A DNA stretch of 64,000 nucleotides from Anoplopoma fimbria (lineage: Eukaryota; Chordata; Actinopteri; Perciformes; Anoplopomatidae): contig NC_072451.1 in the NCBI RefSeq assembly GCF_027596085.1, forward strand, positions 4,310,731-4,374,730, read 5' to 3'. The notes beneath the pieces were generated by a model. It made no database searches. It was not told where the DNA came from and saw only the letters and a program-made list of their open reading frames with translations. Positions 26,791 through 39,200 of this stretch are shown here, piece after piece (positions within the stretch are counted from its first letter, which is position 1; each line of letters starts with the position of its first letter). The translations under genes were made by a program, and so were the position numbers.

Positions 26791-28041
26791 ATTAGAGCTC
26801 TTTATTCCAGTTTGTTAAAGCCAACAGTTACTCTCCGAATTTACATTCAACAACTTCCATTTACCGGACATGCAGGTAAACCTCCACATCCCCAATTCAT
26901 AACCTCACCCCCTCTAACATCTGTTGGTCACACAATGATCACAAAATAGTGATTTCTCCCTTGTGTCACATATTCAGCATTCCAGGCATACATACTTATA
27001 TTTACTTTTTGTACAATATACTGTCATTAAATGCATTCATCCATCCACCTCACCCACATGCACACACATAAAACACTGTACAGATTTAATCAACGGAGTC
27101 ATGTTCAAAGGCCGTTTGCCTTAACGTTTTAATATCCAAGAGTTGAGGGAAAGACACTGCTGAGTACCATTTTTTTTTCTACTTCCTAATGCTGCAAGAT
27201 GATTTGTTCTTAAAGCCAAATGGAGAAGCTGGCGAGCAGATATATTACAGAGTGATAACCCTCTCATGTGTTCAGAGGACCCCGGTCCAGTATTTCAGGA
27301 TTGAGAGGAGATTTCATAGCGATGACAAAGAGGCAGAAGGAAACAAAAATACTTTAAATAAAGACATTGTGAAAGAGAGAGCAGTTCCAGCAATGGCAGA
27401 AAATGTTCATACAGTTCCTAAAAAAAGAAAATGACCTCCATATTCATCTCTTCTTCTCCTTGTTCTGTTTCTTCTGACAGCAGTTTGGTTTCCTCTTTTG
27501 GTTCCCCAGTGTGGTTCATACAAGAGTGATGATACATGAATCAGGTTATACAGTACGGTACGTTCTCCAACCTCCAGTAGAGAAGCCTCCTCTGGATTTA
27601 GAGGCTTCTGAGGCCTGTTCCTCTGCTTTGGTCTCAGTCGGTCTATGCAGTAGTAGAGGTTTGTTTGGCCTCAGAATATTATTTTAAGGAATCCAGTGTC
27701 AGCGACAGGAGGACGTCAACTTTTGCAGTAAAGTGGCACAAATGTAGCTGCAGGAGAAAACGAGACGATGAAAAGTGCAAAGAGTCTAAACTTTTTTTTT
27801 TTTTTTTTTTTGGTCGCTTGTTATTTACAGCTTTGTTTTGGTTCGTGACGTATTTGGTCCGGAGGTTGTACGATTTGGTGGAGAAGCCAGTGGCCGCAGG
27901 TTGGTTTGAGATGAATAGAAGCTGCACCGGGCTGGACTGAGCTGAGCCGAGCCAGGCCAGGCCGGGCCGGGCTCTGCGTTGGAGAGAGAAAGAGAGAGAG
28001 AGTGGGAGAAAAAATAGAGCCTCATCCCCCGGCGTCTCTTT
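26790..28041 (-). other. arhgap12: Probable 3' UTR of arhgap12
   Basis: This is the stretch after the stop codon, read on the minus strand. A canonical AATAAA (TTTATT on the given strand, 26801-26806) lies about 1.24 kb after the stop, and ATTAAA variants occur near 27087 and 27130. Close to the stop there is a CT-rich run, then a GC-rich block of short GGCCG/GAGCC-like tandem units (about 27928-27975) and a genomic A20 run (T20 at 27792-27811). No further coding frame resembles the protein. The true end is inferred only from the hexamer. Confidence 0.5.
26801..26806 (-). terminator. Candidate polyadenylation signal AATAAA
   Basis: The minus strand reads GGAATAAAGAG here. It is a canonical hexamer at a reasonable distance from the arhgap12 stop codon. 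The region beyond is AT-rich. No transcript evidence is available. Confidence 0.4.
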
Positions 28042-28216
28042 CTACCTGCCGAAAATGTTCTCGTACTCCAGCAGTATTAGCTCCACTATCTGGTTCTGGT
28101 AGACCATGTGGACCGCGATGTTGCAGGTCTCCGTTTCGGGCCGCAGCAGCGTTGGGCCGAACACGATGGCCACGCTCTGGGTGGTCATACGGTTTTCCTC
28201 GCCGTATTCGATCACC
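28042..28216 (-). CDS. arhgap12: arhgap12 terminal coding exon
   Basis: The last 175 coding bases, acceptor CTCCTCCAG, ending in TAG at 28042-28044. It reads VIEYGEENRMTTQSVAIVFG, PTLLRPETETCNIAVHMVYQ and NQIVELILLEYENIFGR. NRMT.QS.AIVFGPTLL.PE.ET.NIAVH.VYQNQIVELIL ends in IFGR exactly as human ARHGAP12 does. ARHGAP27 and ARHGAP15 differ at the tail. This fixes the C-terminus of the protein. Confidence 0.95.
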
Positions 28217-29945
28217 CTGGAGGAGAAAGGGGAACGGGTAGACACACGGTCAAATGTTTACACACAAAGGAAGATAAAACACAGAAATCACACAGAAATA
28301 CTTTACTGTAAGTCAACCTGCTCCATGATGCTAAGTTATTTGTAGATGGTGTGTAATTCATTATATAATATTCTATATTAATATAAATAAACTGACAAAC
28401 TCAAATACCAGCAATAAGTAGAGACAAACTTTGAAAACAGACAAATAGTACCATCCAAACAAAGTACTGGCTGGTAGGATGGAAGAAGTACTCAGTTGCA
28501 GTAATAAAATCATGTGGTAAAAGTCCTGCATTTAAAACATTTCTAAAGTAAAAGCATAAAAGTATGAGCATCAAATATACTTAAAGTATAAGTACTAATT
28601 ATGCAGATTCCATATTATTGGATTTAAATTATTGATGCATTAATGTTTTCCTCAATTTAATGATACAGCTGATCGGATCAATACATTCTTATCTTATATT
28701 ATACATCATCATTTATTTGTTTTATAGTTGTATTAATAATCAGAATATACAAAGTACTACAGGATTCCCTCTGAAGTGTTAAAGTAGCAGAAAAGGGAGA
28801 TAGAAATACTCAAGTAAAGTATCTAAAGTATATATAGAATACTACCTAAGAACACTTGAGTTGATGTACTTTGTCACTTTCCAGCACTGTTCGTTGGATG
28901 CCTCTTAAAGTCATGTGCTGAAGTGAATGATAATAATCAGTGTTTGTCCCCTGAAAGGCCGTCATTTTGTTCCCTGCTTAATCATCAATGTATAAAGTGA
29001 TCATTAACATCGACGTCTGCATTTCTAAAAGAAATCTCTGTAGTGGTCAAATGATGAGCCAATTAACGGTTTGTCATCAGGAAACAACCATTCGGATGAT
29101 TGCTTTTTAAGTAATACTGAGTAAAAGTGTCAAACGTTCTCTTTCTTTCGGCTTCAGATGTGATAATGTGTAACTTTTTTATTAATATGTTTGTAAATGA
29201 ATTAAAGAAAAAACATGATCAAAGAACAATCAAAGTAATCTTGTTTCAAACCTAAACCTCTCTATGTGATGATTTCTTTTTTCATGTTTCATGAGAGAAC
29301 GGTGCTTATTTATTGTTATTTTTGTATTATAATGTTCTGTTCTGAGGGGAAAGAGAAATCAACAGGAAAAGTGTTTCATACTTCCTGAGGTGTTTGAAGA
29401 GAGCCTGCATGGTGTCGTGGTTTGGTTTGGGCAGCTGTCTGACCAGATCCTTGATGGACTGAACTCTCTGCTTGTAGTCTGAAATCTCTGCAGAACAGAA
29501 AACATTCATCGAAATCTGATGGATTCATCAAAACAGTTCCTCCTGTTGGTTCACTGATGCAATGTTGGATATGATGATAGTGGTTTATGGCTAAGTTACC
29601 GCTACTAAATCACTAAATGTGTGGTTCGGTGTCTGCAGTACTCCATGCAATTTTCCATGAGGTTTCCAACAACATTATTTTGGTTCTTATTCCTAAATGG
29701 ACAATAAAAAAAGGAATGAAAGCTCAAATCCAATGTTTTACTTTTGAACATCTCCCTGCATTCAATTTGAATTCTTCAATCTGAGTAAAAATGTGTCTCC
29801 ATAAGGAACTCCTGGGGAAAGAATCCCTATAGAGCTGAGGTCCATGACAAGAAGAACATTGTTAAAATGATGGTTTGACAACAGGCTTGGTGAAACAGAA
29901 AGTCCACTAACTTCAGAGTGTGAGTTAACGCATGAACAAACAGTG

Positions 29946-30015
<70 letters not shown>

Positions 30016-30176
30016 TACAGCTGTATGGAACACGTACTGATGGCGCTGACAAAGTCATGGAAGAGAGCGTAGGTGAAGAGAGGCTCTGGCAGCTCTCTGA
30101 AGTACATCTTTAAAGCTCCAGTGGTCACGTGGATGTCCTCCCATTTCTCGTCTGCCAGGTTCACCGTCTCATCTGG

Positions 30177-30214
<38 letters not shown>

Positions 30215-33200
30215 ACGCACACGCACACACACACAAATCCTTCACTCAGAGTGCTGTCCAAACACATTTAGGAAGTCTGACGTGGTAAAGGGGGTAAAGG
30301 GAGACTCTATATTTTGTGTTGACAGTGTAGTAAAGTTAAATCCTTTATGGAGGAGGTTAAAAGAGCAACAAAAAAAGATACACTGTTTTTGTATTTTAGT
30401 TTGCCAAAAGTGAACAGATAATGATAGATATCTGTCTCCTACATTCTAAAAGATCTATTGCAATGTTTTAGAAATATATGAATAGACCCAAGTGTTAATC
30501 ATGGATTAGGCAAACACTAGTAACACTAGTAACTTTAACTTCAGAGAGAGTCACAAATATACAAAAGAGGAAACAGAATATGTTTGAAAAGGTTTGAGGA
30601 CCATTTACTGCTTATGTGTAAAGTGTGAGGAAGAGGAGGAATAAGTGCTCCCTGATGGAAACCTTGCAACATGTTCAATTTGAGTTGAATTTTGCAGAAT
30701 AATGAAAGACGTTTCACCTTAAAATGCTTTTAGTTTGTATGTGTGCATGTTCAAAACATGGTTCTACGTCTGAAAGGATTGTTATTTGTGATTTTTGTTT
30801 GTTTATGCCTCATTGTGTGTTCTTGTATGTTTGTTTCTGTCTATATATGTGTAGGTATATCTGAGAAAATGTTAAATAAACCTATTGTTTGAAAAAAAAA
30901 ATGAAGATAATCAAGTCAGAATGATTCTAAATAACCTTTTCACATTATTTATCATGTTGTGCCAGAGAGCAGAAACTCACCGTGGTTGACAACAAAGCGT
31001 AGTTTTTGTATGATCGCCAGGTTCCCACTAACTCTGTACAGCCCGTCTATACACAGACCTGCAGGGGATCATGGGAGAAAAACATTATCAGTTTACTATT
31101 ATCTGTATTTTATTCCTGTTTGTTTTTCATTTGCTTTATCTTGAGGCAGTAAACCCCACCCCTTCTTTTACTGCAGGTGACATTACAGTAACCTAGATTC
31201 ACTTCCCTCTAAAGTGACACATATCTGAACCCACTGTTGTTCTCCACGTGGTCGATGCACATCTTGACAAAGATCGGCACCGTGTCGTTCTCCCTGTAAC
31301 ACAAACTGGACAGACTGCAGCCGAACACCTGATCTGAAGACACGGAGAGAGACAAAAGCAGCGTCTTAAAAAAAGAAAAACAGTCCAATGACGTCCTCGT
31401 TTTGTCGCAGTATGTGTTTTATTGACACTCACTGAGCGTTGATACTTTGTATTAGAGATAAAAGAAAGTAGAGGTTCCCATAAACATCATGGAACAAATA
31501 TATAAAGTGACTATAATTATGAAACTTTTTCTGGTTAATTATTATAGAACTATAAAACTATTTATGGTTCCTGTGGGGGAAACTGGCTCGCTGGAAGATA
31601 GATTAAATCAAAACAGGATATAAATGAGGTTAGAACAAATGGATTTATCTTTAAAAACTCTTTCAATCCAATTTACACGTACTGTGAAGACACTATTAAT
31701 ATATATCCAAAATGCAGAAGACAGAAAATGTGCAAATATGATATAAAATATGCAAGGAATAAAACGATGGTAACCAGTTATTTCTGCTACAGTTGAGCTT
31801 TCTGTGGTTTTTTTTTTTTTTTTTTTTTTTTTAGTAAAATGAACTTGACTTTAAATTATATTTAACAGAGAATTGATCAAACGTTTTGCTGCTTGTAATA
31901 TCTTTTTAAATTCCATATTATCCCAGGAATAAAAACGGAAACACAGCGTCTTTTCACAATTTAGTTAAAAAGTTTGTGGTTCTCCGTGGAACGCCGGTAC
32001 CTTTGATGTATCCCTTGTCTCTGACGGCCTGCAGGGTCGGTCTGCGGGTCAGGAACTTCTTCAGCTTGTGTCTGGTCTTCTTGTTGTCGGAGGCGTCCAT
32101 GCTGGTGGAGGTCTTCATGGCTGCAGAGGACAGATGGGACAGATGGGACAGATGGGACAGGACAGTGTTGTCAACCACTCGTCTCAACACACTGATCGCC
32201 ATGACGGCCGCTCTGTGTTTTGAGGGATGGAAACTGATGTGCAGTTGTTTTATAGGGCGTGTGGGACGATGTCACGTGACACTTTTGTTTTCAGTCTTGT
32301 GTAATGTTTGTACCCTGTTCATTCACTCTGCTATCATACTTACCTCTTCCACAATCAATTTTTGATGATGTTTTATCAGTTTCACCAACATGTTTATCTA
32401 GTCATTTATATCTCTAATAAAGAAAATGTGGTATGTGTTCATACATCTGTTCAACACGTGAAACCCCACACAGACCTCTGCCTTTCTTTGAGTCTCTGTT
32501 TTCTTTCTCCTTGTCATGTTTCTCAGCACCAGGAGACTCCGGCATGTCCTCTTCAATGGCCTCGTCAGACTCCCAGGCCTAAGACACACAAACAGAGATA
32601 AGATACAGGTTGTAAAGACTTCTAACTGCTGCACCTTTGGACTCTCAGGAGAGGAAAACTACAAACTTCATCTGTTGACCTAAAAACAAATGACATTCAA
32701 ATTATTCTCAGTTTTATACAGTTTTTCAAATTGCGTTGTTATTCGAATTCAGTCTTTATTTTCAAAGTTAGGTAAGTGGCTTTCCATAAATCTTATATAA
32801 CTAAAGTTGTTTTTTTTCGTAGCAACTAGGAAAACAACCAAACATACAATTGATTTATTACTGTTCAAACTCCAAAATATCTGTAAAGTATTCATCACAC
32901 TGTTAATCTTCTCATTTCCCCCCCATTGAATAAAATGAGTGTTCAGTTGGAGATGCAATGAAGTTCCAAGGACACCCGACTCAAAATGTGTATTTTCATT
33001 ACAAAGTGAACATGTAGACATTACGTTAGCTGAGTTCAAAGTTCACTCTGTTCCTCCTCTGAACAACCTGACAATCTCAATCCCCCCCCTGGCCTTTTTG
33101 AACAATAAACTCTTTAAAGTTTCACAATGAATTTCCTCTTTGTGGGTAGTAGTTTATATGTATATATACTGTGCGTTGGGTCCTCACATGGGTGCTGATG

Positions 33201-36200
33201 GTGTCCAACAGCGTCCGGTACCATTCGTTGACCAAACCGTCGTTCTCTGACTGGATCAGCAGCTCTGTGCCCTGCCGAGTCTTCACCTGCAACCAGGAGA
33301 GAGACAGAGACAAAAATAATCAGTAACAATCATCAGCTACGCCCTGATTTCGTTTTTTAAACCGTCTTGTTTGTTTTCATTCGATCTGTTAGTTCATCTT
33401 GTAAAGAAACGTTTATTAAGTGTTTTAACAGTTGGAATAAAAAGTGAAGACTCATTTTTTATTTAGTGTTTAATCATAAAATCTTAGAATTGTAATAAAA
33501 TCTTAGGTGTACCAAGGGGTAACATAAAATACACCTGAAGGATTTTTCGTTTGTATTTGAGACATTTCAGTGCTCTAAATTATACAAAAAACACAAATAC
33601 AGATTCAACTAGAAACAAAAGATATGGCAGAGCGTTCCCCCACCTCTATAACATGCTTCTTGCTGGATTTGTCCTTGGAAGCCCATTCCACCGATCCGCC
33701 CCTCAGATCCACAGTGAACTCTGGTTTGGACTGACTGCCTCCAAACTGATCAGAGAGAGAGCAGAGGAATCAGCATACGCGTTTAATTCTGAGTCAATAT
33801 GAAGTCATTTAGATTAATTTCATGCTTCCTGTGTAATCAGACCGCATGACACACTAGTAGACCTCCATGAACTCTAAAACTATTCCCAAGAAAACAACTC
33901 ATTCATGAACTTCATTCTGCCTAATAGTCTGTTATGTTGAATAAATACGTCTATTTTAAGTCAAGCCACAGAGTACAACCATCGGTGACGCAGTATTATT
34001 GTCTCTAATCTTTTCCTCATGCCAGTGACTCATAACACACAGAGAGGGGTTGAGGTCATGACAGACAGGAGGGAGGTGACATGCAGAGGAGGAGGAGGAG
34101 GAGGAGGAGGAGAGAAAAGCACACAGTAGGAAGGAGGAAGCACATACAGAGGAGGCTCTGTCGAGGCCGGAGCAGCCATACGAGACGGCGGGACGTTTCT
34201 TAGCCGACGGCCTCCAGTTACTCAACAGTGAGAGGAGAAACTCAGGGAAGGACTCACTGAGGTAGTATGGCTGCATGGAAGGGATGATGGGGGATGAAGG
34301 TATGGAGAGAGAAGGAAAAGGAAACATCTAGGAGATTTAATTCAACCCCAACACCCCATCTAGTGACCTGACACTGGGACAGCGACACCTGGCACTTAGG
34401 CATAAAAACCCAACCCTGCAGCATGCAAAAAGCACAATTGTACATCTCATCATGTGAATGAACAGTGACTAGTGTCTAGGATCTTGCTGTGATGTGATAC
34501 GGGAAAGGTACAAGCTTCCTGTCACTGACCCAGCTGGTCCCGCCTCCTTGGCCTTTGGCAAATAGCAGCGTGGATCCTTGCAGCACGGTCCAGGTAGACG
34601 TCCAGTTCTTCCTGCAACACATAGTTCAAAAACACTGTAAAAATAAAATACTCACTAATCAGATTAACGGCTGAGTATCAAACCTCAATTCTCTTTATGT
34701 GTCCAAATATTAATGCTGTCAAGTATCAAAAAAGGTTCTTTGTGATCAGATATTTCCTAATTTAAGTAATTCAGAAAGGCAAAAAGTTACAGTACAACTG
34801 CTTTGTGTTAAGAGAAAGCTTCACACTGATGTATTTAAGAACTTTGTCTTATTTTATCAAGTAGGAAGAAAAAATGTATATTGCTTAAAGGAGGTATGGA
34901 AAAGAAGTATAATTTGTTATTGCCTCTGAGATACTAGAATCGGCATCAGATTTCCAATAATTAATTAAGACTTTTTTTTGATAGGTTAGTGCCGACAACT
35001 AGCGATCTGCAGGATTGCATTGTGTATGGATGTATCGTGCATCTGTGTGAGTCTTTGAAAACGTGCAAAAAATACAGACCAAACAGGAATCCAATCATAA
35101 ACTTGCTCCGTAGGGTTACTACAGGGCATCAAATCCTCACAGGAAACCTTTCAAACCACCTCTGCATTCTACAGCACGGTGTCAACGCTGGTCCGGTTTG
35201 AGTCCCTGCTACTCACCGTACTTTCTTGCCGTGCTCGGTGATCTTTGTCACATTCAGAACGCCGCACTTTTCAGATGGCTGGAGAGAAAGAAAAACATTA
35301 GGACACACTCTGAAGAAAAGGGTAACATTCACATCAATCACTGATCCAGAAGCACAGCAGGATGACAGGAGAGAAGAGTGCTGTCAAAAGTAAATATAGG
35401 TAAACAATGAGAGTGTCAGACCGTCAGAAAACACCACCACCACCACCACCACCACCAAAAAACACCCCACCACCAGAACAATCACAGCCTCCTGCTAGAA
35501 GGAAAAACATGATTTCCACTCAAGAAAGACAAGTGACTAGACACTAGAAAGTGCACAGAGACATCAGATTAAATCAAATTAGAGAAAGATAAGCCTTTAG
35601 CAGATCTTTTTCTTCCAGATTTTTCACTTTGTGGTAAACACAGGCGATCAACACACCGAGGAACAATTCATCCAAGTCTAATGCAAGCAATTCGTCAGGC
35701 ATCATCGCCCATCAGTTCTGCTTATAAACAGGGATCCTACACAGGCTCAAGTTTAAATGTATTCTATACCTGTAACTGTTATTTCTGCTGTGTAAAAATA
35801 AAACAACTTTATTGCAACAGAATATGGGAGATGAGAAAGCTGCTTGTAAACTGGGAGAAAATGATTATTTCTTTTTATCTATTTCCACATCTATGCCTGT
35901 GCAGAAACCCTGCAATAAGCTGCAAAAGGTGCCCATTGGTCCCAAGTTAAAAACCCCCGCAGGATGAAGCCTGGTGACGCGGTGAGGAGGCGATGCAAGG
36001 GGGTGAGTACTAACAGAGGCGGGGGGCTTGGGAGACGAAGGGCAGGAGTCAGAGTCGGGAGAGGAAGGCTTTGGGCCGTCCTGGTGAGGAGACAGGGATG
36101 GAAAAAAAAAAAAAAAAACACAACAACACACACTGTCACTAACAGCAGAAAGGTTAATGAGAAGACGCTGAGAGGTTAAGAACACACAGACAAGTTCAAG

Positions 36201-39200
36201 GAGTGTGATGGCAATTAGCAGTGAGATTACGAGTGGGCAGAGTGTGTGGAGGGGAGGTACGGACGGATTATTAATTAGATGAGCAGGCAGGTATTTATCA
36301 CAGTGCCACATGCTGCTACTGCCAACGACTTCATCTTCAGCATTTTGATGAAGACAAATCATTTCTGTGTCATTGTGGCCAAACCCTCATCATCAAGTTT
36401 GTGGTTGAATGATTGAAAAGAACAGACTCGATCAACTCAACGGAATCATGGAGATGGGGGGGGGGGAGGAGGGGGAGGAGGAGGGGGTGATTATTATTAT
36501 TATATCTTGCTGTGTGATTATGATCATGTGGGGCTGATCGTCTGTTAGGATTAGGAAACAAGCAGCTGATTGGTCGGGGGCAACAGTTCTACTGACTTGG
36601 TGTTTGTACGGGTGTTGGCGAGCGGAGCCTGCGCGGAAACGCCTGGTTTTAAACAGCCGCTGCAAAGCAAACCAGTCTACAACTGAAACTCTGGACTCAT
36701 GTGATCATACGTCTCAACAGTGAACACATCACACACAAGCTGCATCTGGATCACACTCATCCTGTGCAGCCAAATACAACTAGCAGGGGTTAAATAAAAT
36801 GGATTATCCAATTAACGCTCCTGCAGAAATCGTCACTGTAGATTATTTTTGTTGTTGCTAGAAGTGAGAGCTGCTCTACAGTGTGTTTGCAGATGTGTGT
36901 GCGTCACACCTTGTCGTTGGTGTCTGGGACGTAGGCGCTGTGTCTCCACTTGGTGAGGACGATGGGCTCAACGTGTTTCCTGTCAAGGCTGTAGCTCTTT
37001 AGAGCGTCTCCGGACGGCTGAGGGGGAGTGGTTGTACTGGAGGGGGGGGAGGAGACAGGGAGTCTATACTGTTAATTCTACCTCTTGTGAATGTAATCAT
37101 AGAGGGCTTTTATAACTGAATGCAACAAGTATTTATCCGGAGTTCTAACTGAATGTGAGTGCATGATTCTGCCTAAAGCTACCATGATGTTACAACTGAA
37201 GATTTGTCTTTTAGGTCACAAAGTGGAGCTGCAGGAAGAAATCTGTGGATTTAACTCATCTACTGAAATAATGCCAGATATTTACACATCTTTATGCAAA
37301 AAGTGACAAATCACACTACGGCAAAGTGCAGGGACTGAGATCTACATCTTCATACCCTCATTGTTTTTACATATCTGCTACTTTTATAATGTATTAATGC
37401 GTTTTATTGTGTTGTATCCTATGGTATTTACAGTGTTGTACTATTGTGTTTGCTGTAGCATTGTATTGATAATATTAGGCCACTAAATTGTAATAACCTA
37501 GGGACTACAAAGAAAATTTGATCTGCAGCTAACTTTCAGCTGATTAATGTGCAATGTCCCTGGTAAATACCCCCCAAAAAAGAAGAATATTTAATATAAG
37601 ATCTAGAAATAAACAAACTAATTAAGTTTCAACAACTTCTATACAACAACTTCTATAACCAACTGATAGAAAATAATTTCAGTAATTTATCAAGCAAAAA
37701 AATGCCAAACCTTCACAGAGAGGGGTCTGTCTTACTCATTTCCGTACTTTTTAGTACACTTTTTGGGGTTTTGGACAGATTCTTTTGACAAATAAATGAA
37801 CTTGTAGTGGTCCCTAATTTTTTAATTTTTAAAAAAATACTAAATAATTAATTGATTTGTCCAAAAAAAGACTCCGTAATGAAAACAATCATTGGAGATT
37901 TGCTCCTATTCTGAACTGCACACATGACTTTCATCAGTTTGATAGAATGGAGGGATGACTACGCAGTCTTACCTTTGGCAGCTCCCATTCTGACCTCGAA
38001 CCATCTGCACTGTAGTAATACGGTCTGCCTTGCTCATCAACGTGTTTTAACCACTGGAGGTGAACACACGGACAAGACTCGTTAGTTTGAGTCCCGACAT
38101 TACATAAATATTTGTGCTACTGACCAGACAAACTTGAACGTTAATGCTCTTCATCATTTGAAATGATGCAAATAGATCATAACGCTGTGGTGAGTTCAAG
38201 TCTTCACTTTTCTTTAAATGGATACAACAAATCAATTTCTTTACCCACATGAGTGATAAAAAAGGCTTTCATGATCATGAGGGATTGTTTTTTGAGTGTG
38301 CAATGAGGGAAATAGACATCTCCATCCTTTCTCGAGTAGTTGTATTCATTCTCGTGCTTCATCTGCGAGGAGGAAACCTTAGAGTTGTGAGTTTCTAGGA
38401 GGAATTGAACCATTAAATCAACCCAAAAGCCGCTCCCACATGCATGCTCAGAAATCACCACAGTAAAGAGACAGCAGATCAGCCGGTACCTTCTCATTAG
38501 TATGGTCGCTGACGTACAGCGTGTGGCCGTGCTCGTCCATCTCCTCCGACCAACCGCGCGGCGGCGAGCCATACTGACTGTCTGACTGGCTAGAGTAGGT
38601 ACTGAAGCAGGTGTCCTCCGACGACAGATGCTGGAGACGACCAATAGAGAGCGAGAGGAAGGGAAAGAAAGACGGCGAGAGCGAGAGAGGAGTGGTCTAC
38701 CGTCAGTGCCAGGAGAGAGAGAGAGAGGAGAAAAAGAAGAGGGGAATCTTTCACCATGGAGTCACAGAGGAGAAACAGACAGTCGTGCACCACACTACTC
38801 TAACAGAGTACAGAGAACCAGGAGACCCATTAGAAACCACTCATGTCCATGCTTGATTTTGGAGAAAAGTCTGGAGCCGGCTGCTGCAGTGTGACACGGA
38901 ATGATTAAGTGACAGTGACTGCTTGTAGCCTGTAGGTGGCAGTGTGGTACAGCCATTTCATGAGACATGATTCAGGATTATCTGGTATGAGAGCTGATCA
39001 CAAAACATATCACTCCCTGTCCATCAAATAAATTCATAAAATCATTTTTCCGCTACGCAAAAAGCTGCAAATGTGTCAAAACTAGATCAAAGAAAGACAG
39101 AACTTTCATTTTTTTTCACTCTATGGTTTTCTTTTGTCTCCTCAAACAACCTGTCAATGCTAAAAGAAATTGTTTACAGATGTCTCACTCTGTCTGTATG

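Noticed and set aside
27189..27434. Plus-strand frame of 81 codons ending in a Lys-rich PKKRK
   Set aside because: It lies antisense to the probable 3' UTR of arhgap12. The nuclear-signal-like tail comes from an A-rich run.
35427..35470. CCA trinucleotide array as a CRISPR-like or coding repeat
   Set aside because: A simple microsatellite in an intron. No spacers and no reading frame joined to exons.
38204..38644. Long open frame of 146 codons across the hinge exon on the minus strand
   Set aside because: The frame over the hinge exon differs from that of the real protein. Only its downstream part is kept, as a weak cassette candidate.
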